Origin: 58-81 sp012729145 | Lineage (GTDB): Bacteria; Synergistota; Synergistia; Synergistales; Thermovirgaceae | Direction: 5' to 3' | Assembly (NCBI GenBank): GCA_040770625.1 | Contig: JAXGIW010000003.1 | Coordinates: 124,001-188,000, forward strand | DNA: 64,000 nt | In this document: positions 35,866-44,444 of the stretch, one piece after another | How the letters are laid out: every line of letters begins with the position of its first letter | How positions within the stretch are numbered: the stretch's first letter is position 1 | Position numbers and translations under genes: made by a program | Notes under the pieces: model-generated | The model's database searches: none | Seen by the model: the letters and a program-made list of their open reading frames with translations, nothing else | What the model was told of the DNA's origin: nothing

Positions 35866-37170
35866 CTAGGGCATCTCCCTCCATATGTTGCCAAGGTGTG
35901 TTTCGAGTTTTTCCATCAGTGCATCCACCGCTTTTTCTATTGCCTCCACGCTGTTGCGTATGGTACCCGCCTTGGTCCTTATCTCCGAAACACCCTTCAT
36001 TGCCATCTGTATGCTCTCGATCTCCAGACGTATGAACTCAGGGTCGATGGCGTGCTCCTCTTCCTTTGCTCTTGCCGCTATGAGGGTTCTGGCAACCTTG
36101 TAGGCCGCCTCGAGAAATATCAGTCTCTGGCCGGTTTCCATCATCTCCTCTTCGACGGTAACGACAAGGTCGTTCCCGACCCTGCAGAAATCTCCCGCCT
36201 CAAGGGGTTCATAGCCCTTGCAGAAGACGAAGATGCCAATATCGGCACCGCGGTTCTTCTTTGCCCTCTCCAGCTCCTCCAGCGTCCTTTTCATGTTGTA
36301 GCCCTGCTGTTTCTTGGCCTCGAAGACGATCACCCTGCCGGGCGCCCTGCTGCACTGCCCGAGGCGAACGACGAAATCGCCCACTTTGTCGTTGTTCATA
36401 AGTCCCTTCACTCCAGAGACGTTCTCCGGTTCGTCCTCCATGGCGACGGCCATTCCCGCCAGTGGTACGTAAAGGGCCTGCTCGAACTCCCTGCCCTTCC
36501 CTGTGCCCTTCTCCGCCTCGGCGAGCCGGGCTCTCTCGGATGCCAGGGCCGCCGCGATACGGGTGTAGTGATCCACCACGGTGGAATGGAGCCTCTCTAT
36601 CTCCTCCCTCATGGAGCGTTTGAGAATGCTTATGGCGCTTGACTCGTCGTCAAGAGAGAATGTAGACCTTATCTGTGCGGCGTTCTGCCTCAGGAGCTCT
36701 TCAACGGCCTTCTCCACCTGGCAGACCAGCCCTTCCCTGTTCTCGGGGTCCATCTTCCTTGCCAGGAAGCTCTCGGGCCCGACACGCCTGTCGAGGAGAA
36801 TAGCGACCTTCCCGGCTTCACTGTCAAAGTAGGACCCGAGGATGCGTGATATCTTTCCGTCCTCTCCGAAGTGCTTGTCGATGTAAGCGGGGACAACGCC
36901 CCCCTCAGTCCTGAAGTAGTTCTCCAGCCTCTCCCTCAACTCATCCCTGAAGACCTGTACATCGCTCTCTATCAGGGACCGTACCTCCCTGAACTTCTCT
37001 TCCACGACGGCTGTATCCAGGGTGGGAGAGGCCGACCTTATGGCGATTACACCCACCTTGAGAGCTTCAAGTGCCCTTGAACTGCGCTCCTCCTCCCGGA
37101 ACTGCTCGAGGAACCGGATCACATCTTCGTCAGTTATCTCGATCTCCAGTCGCAATGTCTTTCTTTCCAT
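35866..37170 (-). CDS. PD-(D/E)XK nuclease-like coiled-coil protein, DUF2130-related
   Basis: A 434-residue soluble protein. The N-terminal half is charged and helical (REVRSLIESDVQVFRDELRERLENY), likely coiled coil. In the middle, KVGDFVVRLG followed by VIVFEAKKQQGY gives the D...ExK active-site pattern of restriction-endonuclease-like folds, and GADIGIFVFCKGYEP follows, as in DUF2130/RmuC-like proteins. The C-terminus is again helical. Its start at 37170 has GGAGGTGATGG upstream. It is encoded just downstream of the EamA transporter. A role in DNA maintenance or defence is only inferred. Confidence 0.65.
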   Translation of the reverse strand: MERKTLRLEIEITDEDVIRFLEQFREEERSSRALEALKVGVIAIRSASPTLDTAVVEEKFREVRSLIESDVQVFRDELRERLENYFRTEGGVVPAYIDKHFGEDGKISRILGSYFDSEAGKVAILLDRRVGPESFLARKMDPENREGLVCQVEKAVEELLRQNAAQIRSTFSLDDESSAISILKRSMREEIERLHSTVVDHYTRIAAALASERARLAEAEKGTGKGREFEQALYVPLAGMAVAMEDEPENVSGVKGLMNNDKVGDFVVRLGQCSRAPGRVIVFEAKKQQGYNMKRTLEELERAKKNRGADIGIFVFCKGYEPLEAGDFCRVGNDLVVTVEEEMMETGQRLIFLEAAYKVARTLIAARAKEEEHAIDPEFIRLEIESIQMAMKGVSEIRTKAGTIRNSVEAIEKAVDALMEKLETHLGNIWREMP

Positions 37171-37194
37171 GGTCCATCACCTCCGGGCTTCGGG

Positions 37195-38118
37195 CTACGG
37201 CAAGAGTTCCCCGGTCCTTGGCCTGTTGCCGCTCCTGCTCACCAGGACGATCGCCATTATAATGAATGCCGCCCCGGCCATCTCCCTTGCCGTCGGAGGC
37301 AGACCCAGGAGGACCGCCGAAAGGGTGAAAGCCGTTACGATCTCTATCGACGAAACAATGCTGGCCGTTGAAGCCTGTATCGTCCTCAGGCCGTAAAAGT
37401 AGATGCTGTAGCCTATCATGCTCCCGACAAGGCCCACGTACAAGATCCACCCCATCTGTGCAGCTGTCACGAATACAATGTCGCTCCACCCCGTTGTGAA
37501 GGTTTTCAGGAGGGAGAGCCAGGCAAGACCGAAGACCTGCATGTAGAAGAACAGCGTCGTCTGCGGAATGAACCCCGTCTGGGCCGAGAGCCTTCCGAAG
37601 AGAGAGTACAGGGACATTCCCACCGCAGAGAAAAGACACCAGGCAAGTCCCACGGGGTGGATACCTTCGATTAGAACCCCGCCGAAAGGGAAGACACCTA
37701 CGGCCACTCCTGCAAGGGTCAGTATCGCCCCGGCCACCTGGTAACGGTTGGGAGTCTCTCTGGTGATCACCAGCGATCCGAGGGTGGTGAGAAGAGGATG
37801 TGTAAAGAAGATCACTATGGTGACCGGTACCGAGAGGTACTGGAGCGCGAAGAAGAACCCGGCGTATATCCCTACCATGCATGGCCCTGCAATGACCGCA
37901 ACCTGGAGGAGCTGTCGCCCCCCCACTCTGAAACGGCCGGGACAACGGATGAGCAGGAAGAGACCAACACCGGCCGTCATAATTCCCGCTCTCAGGACTG
38001 CAACAGTAAGCATGTTGGCCCCTAGAATGCTTAGCTGTTTTCCTGCAGGGCTCAGCGTACCCCAAAGAACACCCGCGGCAAGGACGGCAAGGAAATCGGT
38101 CCGGATGCGTTCCCTCAA
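37195..38118 (-). CDS. EamA/DMT-family transporter
   Basis: Ten-helix drug/metabolite transporter of 307 residues with two EamA repeats. The repeats begin at VLAAGVLWGTLSPAGKQL and GLAWCLFSAVGMSLYSLFGRL; each ends in a helix following FTHPLLTTLGSL and SSIEIVTAFTLSAVLLG. Members export amino acids or other metabolites. The only in-frame start is TTG 38118 with GGAGAGG about 11 nt upstream. Confidence 0.88.
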   Translation of the reverse strand: MRERIRTDFLAVLAAGVLWGTLSPAGKQLSILGANMLTVAVLRAGIMTAGVGLFLLIRCPGRFRVGGRQLLQVAVIAGPCMVGIYAGFFFALQYLSVPVTIVIFFTHPLLTTLGSLVITRETPNRYQVAGAILTLAGVAVGVFPFGGVLIEGIHPVGLAWCLFSAVGMSLYSLFGRLSAQTGFIPQTTLFFYMQVFGLAWLSLLKTFTTGWSDIVFVTAAQMGWILYVGLVGSMIGYSIYFYGLRTIQASTASIVSSIEIVTAFTLSAVLLGLPPTAREMAGAAFIIMAIVLVSRSGNRPRTGELLP

Positions 38119-38199
38119 GGCGGCAGCAACCTCTCCTGTGGACTTGTGACGGTTTTTGCGTTTTCATTGTATCATCCATCCTGTGGAGCAACGGAGGTG

Positions 38200-38756
38200 A
38201 TGATCGGCTGCCGGACAGGAGATGTTTCCCCTATTTATCCGGACCGGGCCCGCATTCTCTGATACTGGGAAGTTTCCCTGGCGAAAGGTCTCTTCGGGAG
38301 GGACGCTACTACGCCCACCCGAGGAACGCCTTCTGGTCCATCATGGGCAGGCTTTTCAATGCGGGTCCGGAACTTCCCTACGAAGAGCGGCTTGAAAGGC
38401 TCAGCTCTGCCGGGATCGCCCTTTGGGACGTTCTGCTGACATGCCGGAGGACCGGCAGCATGGACGGTTCCATCATTGAGGACGGGGCCATACCGAACGA
38501 TTTTCCGGGTTTTTTCCTGGAACACCCGACGATCACGGCGATATTCTTTAACGGCCAGAAGGCGGCCCGCCTGTTCGAACGGCTTGCCGCCCCGCGCCTT
38601 GGAGAGATATCGCTGAGGATGGAATGGAAGGTCCTTCCGTCAACAAGTCCGGCCTACGCCTCGAAAAGTCTGGAGCAAAAGGTCGAAGAATGGAGAGTCC
38701 TGCCGGGGGCTGGTCGGCCCTATCTTGACAGAAAAAGCTCTCTCAGAAGTTTCTGA
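38200..38756 (+). pseudogene. Hypoxanthine/uracil-DNA glycosylase, apparent frameshift near 38257
   Basis: Mug/TDG-like glycosylase that removes deaminated bases. An ATG at 38200 starts a frame running to RARIL, and the family continuation ILGSFPGERSLREGRYY then HPRNAFW appears in another frame, through ATG 38343 to LPSTSPAYASKSLEQK at the end. The break is at CTCT (38257-38260); removing one CT dinucleotide restores the family sequence RILILGSFPGE. Translation from ATG 38343 alone would lack the catalytic GSFPG motif. Either the gene is inactive, the site is phase-variable, or it is a sequencing error. Its 3' end overlaps the convergent msrA by 37 bp. Confidence 0.7.
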
Positions 38757-39454
38757 CCCTCCGGGGAGAGTCCGAGCATGGGCAGCTCCCGGTCGAGCTG
38801 TTCAAGAGTCCCGTAACCTCCGAGATAACCGTTGGCCCTGGCCGCGGCCGTCGAAGCAACAAGGTCCTCTTCAAGGGGGAACAACACCCTGAATTCATCG
38901 TAGATCGCCGGAGTTCCCTTCAAGGCGAATTTCTGGTGGTAATCCTCGGCCGGGTAGAACCTCTCCAGCTTCCTGATCTCAGTCCTGACCTTCCTGCCGC
39001 TCTTCTTCTCCAGTTCGGCGGCCTGCTCAAGAGCAGTTTGCTCCTGATCCGGATCGTGGAAGAGAAGGAGCGAGGCGTACTGCCTTCTGAAAGACATGGC
39101 AAAGGGGTCGTGCCCCTTCCAGAACTCCGCAAGAAGTTCCCCGTATGAGACTACAAGGGGGTCGAAATCAACCTGAAGGCTCTCGGTATGGTCCCCCAGG
39201 TTGTAGTAACCGGGGTCGGGCTTATCGCCGCCGGCGTAACCCACCCTTGTCCTTATGACCCCATCGATGCTCCCGAACCGGGAGTCGGGACCCCAGAATC
39301 AGCCCATGGCGAACGTGGCTGTCTCGAACCGGTCCGCCTGTGACAGGTCAATAGGAGGAAGAACAGGGCTTCCCTTCCCTTCCATGCTTGCTTCACCGAC
39401 TTTCATGAAAGCGACAAGGACAGCCATGAGCACAAACACCCTTAAGATCTTCAC
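38720..39454 (-). CDS. msrA: Peptide methionine sulfoxide reductase A, selenocysteine form, with N-terminal signal-like sequence
   Basis: Repairs methionine-S-sulfoxide. The catalytic motif, GCFWG in other MsrA proteins, is encoded as G-UGA-FWG, with UGA at 39299-39301, Sec52 of 244 residues. Upstream the frame is open to GTG 39454, encoding a hydrophobic N-terminus (VFVLMAVLVAF) and the family lead-in FETATFAMG. Downstream are VGYAGG, DHTESLQVDFDP and AEDYHQKF. No cysteine occurs anywhere in the protein, so without Sec it would have no thiol-type catalyst. A hairpin CTCCCG-GTT-CGGGAG begins 14 nt after the UGA, where a bacterial SECIS belongs. A good promoter lies just upstream of 39454. Confidence 0.9.
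39266..39301 (-). other. Candidate bacterial SECIS element of msrA
   Basis: Directly after UGA (39299-39301) on the minus strand, stem CTCCCG/CGGGAG with a GTT loop lies 15-29 nt downstream. The apical GGU and the distance fit bacterial selenocysteine insertion elements. It lies within the coding frame. Confidence 0.65.
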
Positions 39455-39493
39455 TCCCTGTCGCCCCCTAAAATGAAAATATTTTATTTACGC

Positions 39494-39522
39494 AATATAC
39501 AGCCTGGGACTGAAGGGGTCAA
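39494..39522 (-). promoter_or_regulatory. Promoter of msrA
   Basis: On the minus strand TTGACC (39517-39522) and TATATT (39494-39499) have an ideal 17-nt spacer. Its place supports the long Sec-containing reading of msrA rather than a start after the UGA. Confidence 0.65.
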
Positions 39523-39541
39523 CAGTCGGGGCAAGACCGGA

Positions 39542-40096
39542 TCAGAACTCCTTGTAGGCCTCCTTTTTGGCACCGCAAACGGGGCAGAAATCCGGAGCCT
39601 TCTCCGGGGCTGTGTGGCCGCAGACGGTGCAGATGAAAAAGGAATCATAGTCCACGTCCTTGCCCGACCTGGCAGCCTCATGCCCCCTGTGGAAGAGCTC
39701 GGCGTGGATCTTCTCCGCTTCAAGGGCCCATTTAAAGGTCCGGACGGCTCCCTTTTCCTCCTGGAACTCCGCCACTTTCAGGTAGACCGGGTACATCTGG
39801 TCTATCTCGAACTCCTCGCCCATGAAGCCCCCGGTTAGATTATCGGCGGTACTCTTGAGCCCGAATACTCCCCCGGCAGTGACAGGATGATCCCCTATCT
39901 CACCGTCGAGGACGGTAAAGTGGTTCCTGGCGTGCACCCATTCGGAGTGGGAAACTGCCCTGAAAAGCTTTGCGATCTTCGGGAAACCCTCTTTTTCGGC
40001 GGCCTCACCCCAAACCAGGTAACGCATATGGGCCATGCTCTCGCCGCCGTAGGCGGCTCTCAGGTTTTCTGCCGTCATGGCATTTCTTACAGACAT
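39542..40096 (-). CDS. Rubrerythrin
   Basis: Di-iron peroxidase of anaerobes, 184 residues. The four-helix ferritin-like domain supplies iron ligands in YGGESMAHMRYL, HSEWVHARNH and AEKIHAELFHRGHE. The C-terminal rubredoxin-like domain has CTVCGH and CPVCGA. The start at 40096 follows GGAGGAG by 7 nt; a longer frame to 40231 is not supported. It neighbours the selenoprotein MsrA, and both fit an oxidative-stress locus. Confidence 0.95.
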   Translation of the reverse strand: MSVRNAMTAENLRAAYGGESMAHMRYLVWGEAAEKEGFPKIAKLFRAVSHSEWVHARNHFTVLDGEIGDHPVTAGGVFGLKSTADNLTGGFMGEEFEIDQMYPVYLKVAEFQEEKGAVRTFKWALEAEKIHAELFHRGHEAARSGKDVDYDSFFICTVCGHTAPEKAPDFCPVCGAKKEAYKEF

Positions 40097-40274
40097 AGGA
40101 ACACTCCTCCCTGGTATTTTGATCTTTTCTCCCCTGCGTGGGATCGCGCGGAGCCCATTTCTTCTCTCAGGGCTCTGATCGGCGAACAGGAAACTCCTCC
40201 TGGTACCCCGGATAATTATTGCAAAAAACATGACCTTTTGCTAACAGGGTTCACAGGGACCGGGAAGCGATTTC

Positions 40275-40304
40275 TTGACCAATAAGTCCCCTTTCCTCTA
40301 AAAT
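40275..40304 (+). promoter_or_regulatory. Promoter of the plus-strand liv operon
   Basis: TTGACC (40275-40280) and TAAAAT (40299-40304) are 18 nt apart, about 70 nt before livK. Confidence 0.65.
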
Positions 40305-40377
40305 CAAAGTCCTGGAGAATTAAAGAACAAAGTGGCCCACAGGCCGCTAGAACACTATTGAGAAGGAGGAGTACAGA

Positions 40378-41649
40378 ATGAAGAAGAGTCTTTTCAGTAA
40401 GGGGTTGCTTCTTGTTCTGACGGCCTTTCTGGTCGTGGGAGCGATCTCTGGAGCCGCCGTTGCCGAGGAAAAGGTCATCAAGATAGGAACCCTTTTCCCG
40501 CTGACGGGACCCGTTGCCCTTGCCGGTCAACGATGCAGGGCAGCTGTCGAGACCGCGGCCGAGGTTATCAACAATGCCCACCCCGAGCTGCAGGTACCCC
40601 TTGCTGCCCAGGAAGGCGTACTGGACGGCTACAAGTTCGTCCTTGTGCACGCAGACCACCAGGGCAAGCCTGACGTGGCCAAGTCCGAGGCCGAGCGCCT
40701 TTTCGACCAGGAGAAGGTCTGGGGGATCATCGGATGCTACAACAGCGCCGCGACGAAACCGGCCAGTTTCGTGGCCGAGCTCAAGCAGAGAGTCTTCATG
40801 TGCGGATGTTCAAGCTCAGGTGCCCTGACCGAGCGCGACTTCAAATACTTCTTCCGCATGGCCCCCACCGACAAGACGGAGTCTCTGGAGTTCGTGGAGT
40901 TCATCGAGTGGGCCAACGAACACAAGGGCTCTGACATCAAGACCGTCGGACTCATTTACGAGAACACCGAGTTCGGAAAGCACGCTGCTGAAGAGGGCCG
41001 TATGGCTGCCGAGGCTGGCGGTTTCAAGGTCGTCGCCGACGTAGCCTTCAACCCCGGCGCGACCAACCTCAACAGCGAGGTCCAGACACTGAAGGCCGCC
41101 AACCCCGATGCCGTTTTCGGCGCCTGCCTGGGTGGCGACTACACCCTCTGGGTCCGCACCATGAAGCAGATGGACTGGCTTCCGAAGGTCGCACTCAACT
41201 ACTGCACCGGCTACCAGGATCCCATCATCGTCGGCCAGCTGGGGGATGACGCAAACTATTTCATGGGCGGCACCGGTTACGCCCCTGAGTTCGCTGAACT
41301 GATGCCCGCCGTCGCAGCTGTCGAGGAGATCTACAAGACCAAGACCGATCCCAGCGTCCCCTTTGACAGCGACTCCATCCAGGAAGCAGTTGCGCTTTTG
41401 GTCCTGGCCCAGGCTATCGAGAAATCCGGAAGCCTTGACCCGACGGTGGTCGCCGAGACCCTCCACGCCAACGAATGGGAATCGCCTCTCTCCATGGGCG
41501 GCAAGGTGGCCTTTGCCCCCGGCGGACAGAACATCAAGGCAATGAGCATGCTGACCCAGCTTCAGGGCGGGGAGTACAAGAGGATCTACCCGGTTGACCT
41601 TGCCGACACGGAACCTGTCATACCCATGGTCCCCTGGAAGGATCGCTGA
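40378..41649 (+). CDS. livK: Branched-chain amino acid-type ABC transporter substrate-binding protein
   Basis: Periplasmic binding protein of the type 1 (LivJ/K, amide-binding) fold, 423 residues. Signal peptide about 1-28 (ISGAAVAEE end). The mature start IKIGTLFPLTGPVALAGQ and WGIIGCYNSAATKP are typical. It is longer than LivK, with inserts such as ADHQGKPDVAKSEAERLFDQ, resembling urea- or amide-binding relatives, so leucine specificity is not assured. GGAGGAG precedes ATG 40378. A terminator lies between it and livH. Confidence 0.92.
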   Translation: MKKSLFSKGLLLVLTAFLVVGAISGAAVAEEKVIKIGTLFPLTGPVALAGQRCRAAVETAAEVINNAHPELQVPLAAQEGVLDGYKFVLVHADHQGKPDVAKSEAERLFDQEKVWGIIGCYNSAATKPASFVAELKQRVFMCGCSSSGALTERDFKYFFRMAPTDKTESLEFVEFIEWANEHKGSDIKTVGLIYENTEFGKHAAEEGRMAAEAGGFKVVADVAFNPGATNLNSEVQTLKAANPDAVFGACLGGDYTLWVRTMKQMDWLPKVALNYCTGYQDPIIVGQLGDDANYFMGGTGYAPEFAELMPAVAAVEEIYKTKTDPSVPFDSDSIQEAVALLVLAQAIEKSGSLDPTVVAETLHANEWESPLSMGGKVAFAPGGQNIKAMSMLTQLQGGEYKRIYPVDLADTEPVIPMVPWKDR

Positions 41650-41722
41650 TCCAGGCCTGAACTCCTGTATCTCGGGTAAGTTACTGGACCCGCTTCTTTG
41701 CAGGACTGATCGCGGATCTACC

Positions 41723-41761
41723 AGAGAGGCAGCAGGGGTTTCTCTGTTGCCTCTCTTTTTT
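41723..41761 (+). terminator. Intrinsic terminator between livK and livH
   Basis: A 13-bp stem (41723-41735 with 41744-41756, one wobble pair), 8-nt loop, then TTTTTT. Partial termination here would give excess binding protein over the membrane components. Confidence 0.85.
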
Positions 41762-41817
41762 CGCAGGTCTGCGGTTTTTTGAAATGAAAAGAATGATGAA
41801 CTGGGGGTGTACCCTGA

Positions 41818-42678
41818 ATGGCCACGTTTCTCCAAGTCGCATTTGACGGACTGCTGAACGGGCTGCTTTACGCACTGGTAGCGGCGGGTCTTAGCCTGAT
41901 ATGGGGCGTCATGGATGTTATCAACTTTGCCCATGGCGAATTCCTTATGATCGCGATGTACTTCAGCTACTGGCTTGGCTTTATCTGGAAGATCGATCCC
42001 ATTATCTCTTCCGTTGCGGGTGGAGCCTTCGTTTTCATAGTAGGGGCCCTGACATACAGGCTTGTTATCAGGAGGACCATCGGTAAGTCAGCCATGTCAG
42101 CTCTTCTTGCTACCTTCGGGCTTTCCATGCTTATCAAGAACATATGTCTGAACCGTTTCTCGCCCAACTTCCGGCTTCTGCAGGACACGCTTCTGGGTGG
42201 AAAGACCTTTAACCTGGCGGGGATAATAATTCCGGTCCCCCAGCTTGTCATCGGGCTCGTCGCGCTGGCTCTTCTGTTCGTCGTCTACCGGCTTGTCAAA
42301 AAGACCCGACTGGGGTGGGCGATACAGGCAACGGCCATGGACAAGGAAGCCGCGGAACTGATGGGGATCAATACCGAAAGGATCTACCTGCTAGTCTTTG
42401 GGCTTGGTGGAGCCTGCGTGGGGATTGCGGGCGGTCTCCTCCCCTCCTACCTTGCGGTCCATCCGGAGGTAGGGGCGCTGTTCAGCCTTATCGCTTTCGT
42501 GTGCGTAGCCATGGGGGGATTCGGAAGCATTCCCGGAGCCCTTCTGGCTTCCCTGCTTATCGGACTCGTCGAGGCCTTTGCCGGTTTTTATATCGCACCG
42601 GTCTTCAAGTACGTCGCGGTATTCGGACTCTACCTTGTGGTTGTAATGGTCAGGCCCAGGGGCCTCTTCGGGTGGTGA
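41818..42678 (+). CDS. livH: Branched-chain amino acid ABC transporter permease LivH
   Basis: Inner-membrane permease, 286 residues with about eight helices. Typical pieces are GLLYALVAAGLSLIWGVMDVINFAHGEFLM at the N-terminal side and the cytoplasmic ATPase-contact segment RLGWAIQATAMDKEAAELMG. It forms the translocation channel with LivM. The operon order is livK-livH-livM-livG-livF. Confidence 0.95.
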   Translation: MATFLQVAFDGLLNGLLYALVAAGLSLIWGVMDVINFAHGEFLMIAMYFSYWLGFIWKIDPIISSVAGGAFVFIVGALTYRLVIRRTIGKSAMSALLATFGLSMLIKNICLNRFSPNFRLLQDTLLGGKTFNLAGIIIPVPQLVIGLVALALLFVVYRLVKKTRLGWAIQATAMDKEAAELMGINTERIYLLVFGLGGACVGIAGGLLPSYLAVHPEVGALFSLIAFVCVAMGGFGSIPGALLASLLIGLVEAFAGFYIAPVFKYVAVFGLYLVVVMVRPRGLFGW

Positions 42679-42682
42679 TCCC

Positions 42683-43684
42683 ATGAATACTACAAGAAAG
42701 ATGTCAAGAAAGGATCTGTTCTGGCTGGGTCTTCTGGCCTTCTTCGCAGTTATCCCCCTTACGCCCTGGTTCAGCCACAGTTCCTTTGCCCAGCACGTAA
42801 TGATCCAGGTTCTCCTCTACTCGAGCATGGCCCAGGCCTGGAACATCCTGGGCGGGTACTGTGGCCAGACATCCTTCGGCCACTCGGTGTTCTTCGGGAT
42901 CGGAGCTTACGGTACAGGGATGGCCGTGGTGAAGTTCGGACTGATCCCGTGGCCGGGGATACTTGCCGGAGCCGTAATCGCGGCAATGGTCGCAGTCGCG
43001 ATAAGTTACCCCTGTTTCAAACTGAAAGGCCACTACTTCGCCATCGCCACCTTCGCCATAGTGGAGATATTCAACAGGCTCTTCATGGTCTGGTACTGGG
43101 TGGGCGGAGCGATAGGGCTTGATTACGGCTTCACCGAGCCTGGCTGGAAGAATTTTGTGTGGTACCAGTCCAAGGTAGGTTATTTCTACGGGGTTCTGCT
43201 GCTCTTCGTCCTGGTCTTCGGCATCGTTCGCTGGATAGAGAAACACCGCTTCGGCTTCTACCTGCGGGCGGTAAGGGAAGGACAGGAGACCGCAGAATCG
43301 TTGGGAGTAAACAGCACCAGGGTCAAACTCTCGGCAATGGCTCTCTCTGCCTTCCTGGCCGCGCTCTGCGGGGCTTTCTTCGCCCAGTACAACTACCGTG
43401 TCGATCCTCCAATGGTCATGTCTCTGGATATGTCCATGAAGTTCGTCCTGATAACCATCCTCGGCGGACTTGGGACGTTCTATGGACCGCTCCTGGGGGC
43501 TGCCCTTCTCATTCCCTTGCAGGAGTACACCCGTGCGTATCTCGGCGGGATCGGCGGCGGGGTGGACCTGATAATCTTCGGCCTTCTTATCGTCGTAGTT
43601 GTCGTTTACCAGCCCAGGGGTATCATGGGAATCCTGGACCGTATCGTGAACCGGATCAGGCGGTCTGAGGGAGGGGGTAAATAG
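42683..43684 (+). CDS. livM: Branched-chain amino acid ABC transporter permease LivM
   Basis: Second permease, 333 residues. It carries QAWNILGGYCGQTSFGHSVFFGIGAYG, the LivM signature, and the ATPase-contact segment GFYLRAVREGQETAESLGV. It begins 4 bp after livH and ends one base before livG. Confidence 0.95.
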   Translation: MNTTRKMSRKDLFWLGLLAFFAVIPLTPWFSHSSFAQHVMIQVLLYSSMAQAWNILGGYCGQTSFGHSVFFGIGAYGTGMAVVKFGLIPWPGILAGAVIAAMVAVAISYPCFKLKGHYFAIATFAIVEIFNRLFMVWYWVGGAIGLDYGFTEPGWKNFVWYQSKVGYFYGVLLLFVLVFGIVRWIEKHRFGFYLRAVREGQETAESLGVNSTRVKLSAMALSAFLAALCGAFFAQYNYRVDPPMVMSLDMSMKFVLITILGGLGTFYGPLLGAALLIPLQEYTRAYLGGIGGGVDLIIFGLLIVVVVVYQPRGIMGILDRIVNRIRRSEGGGK

Positions 43685-43685
43685 C

Positions 43686-44444
43686 ATGGCCCTTCTGGAA
43701 GTTCGCAACCTTACAATGAAGTTCGGATCACTGGTAGCGTGCAACGACGTCTCTTTTGATGTAGAGAAAGGTTCCGTCGTTGGACTGATAGGACCCAACG
43801 GGGCCGGGAAGACCACCCTCTTCAACTGCGTTTCAGGGTTCTACAAGCCCACTTCGGGCAAGCTTTTCTTCGACGGCCGTGATGTTACGAACCTGCCCGC
43901 CTACGAGGTGGCCCGTCTTGGAGCTGTGAGGACCTTCCAGGTGGTACGCCCCCTTAAGGAAATGACTGTTCTGGACAACGTCCTTGTGGGAGCTTTCCTC
44001 CGGGGTGCCGACAACGAAACCGCCCACAGCGTAGCGGAGGAATGCCTCTCCCTTTGCCGTCTCGAGGACAAGAGCGGGAATCTTGCCGGAGGCCTTCCCA
44101 TCGGATACAAGAAGAGACTGGAAATGGCCCGGGCGCTTGCTACCGGCCCGACCCTGCTTATGCTCGATGAGGCTATGGCTGGCCTTACTTCTACCGAGAT
44201 CAAGGAAGCGCTGGAGATCATCAAGGGCCTCAGGGAGAGGGGCATCACTCTTCTTGTCGTCGAGCATATCATGGAGGCCATCATGTCCGTAGCGGACAAG
44301 GTGGTCGTTCTGGACGGTGGAGAGAAGATCGCCGAAGGGACACCCAGGGATATCGTAGAGGATGAAAGGGTAATAAAGGCCTACCTTGGCGCCAAGTTCA
44401 CCGAGAGGCTTAAGCGAACGGGAGAGGTGACAAAGAATGGCTGA
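43686..44444 (+). CDS. livG: Branched-chain amino acid ABC transporter ATP-binding protein LivG
   Basis: ABC ATPase of 252 residues. Walker A is GPNGAGKTT, the LivG-specific QVVRPLKEMTVLDNVLVG follows, and Walker B is LLMLDEAMAGL. The signature loop reads AGGLPIGYKKRLEMARAL, a degenerate form of LSGGQ common in LivG. It overlaps livF by 8 bp. Confidence 0.95.
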   Translation: MALLEVRNLTMKFGSLVACNDVSFDVEKGSVVGLIGPNGAGKTTLFNCVSGFYKPTSGKLFFDGRDVTNLPAYEVARLGAVRTFQVVRPLKEMTVLDNVLVGAFLRGADNETAHSVAEECLSLCRLEDKSGNLAGGLPIGYKKRLEMARALATGPTLLMLDEAMAGLTSTEIKEALEIIKGLRERGITLLVVEHIMEAIMSVADKVVVLDGGEKIAEGTPRDIVEDERVIKAYLGAKFTERLKRTGEVTKNG

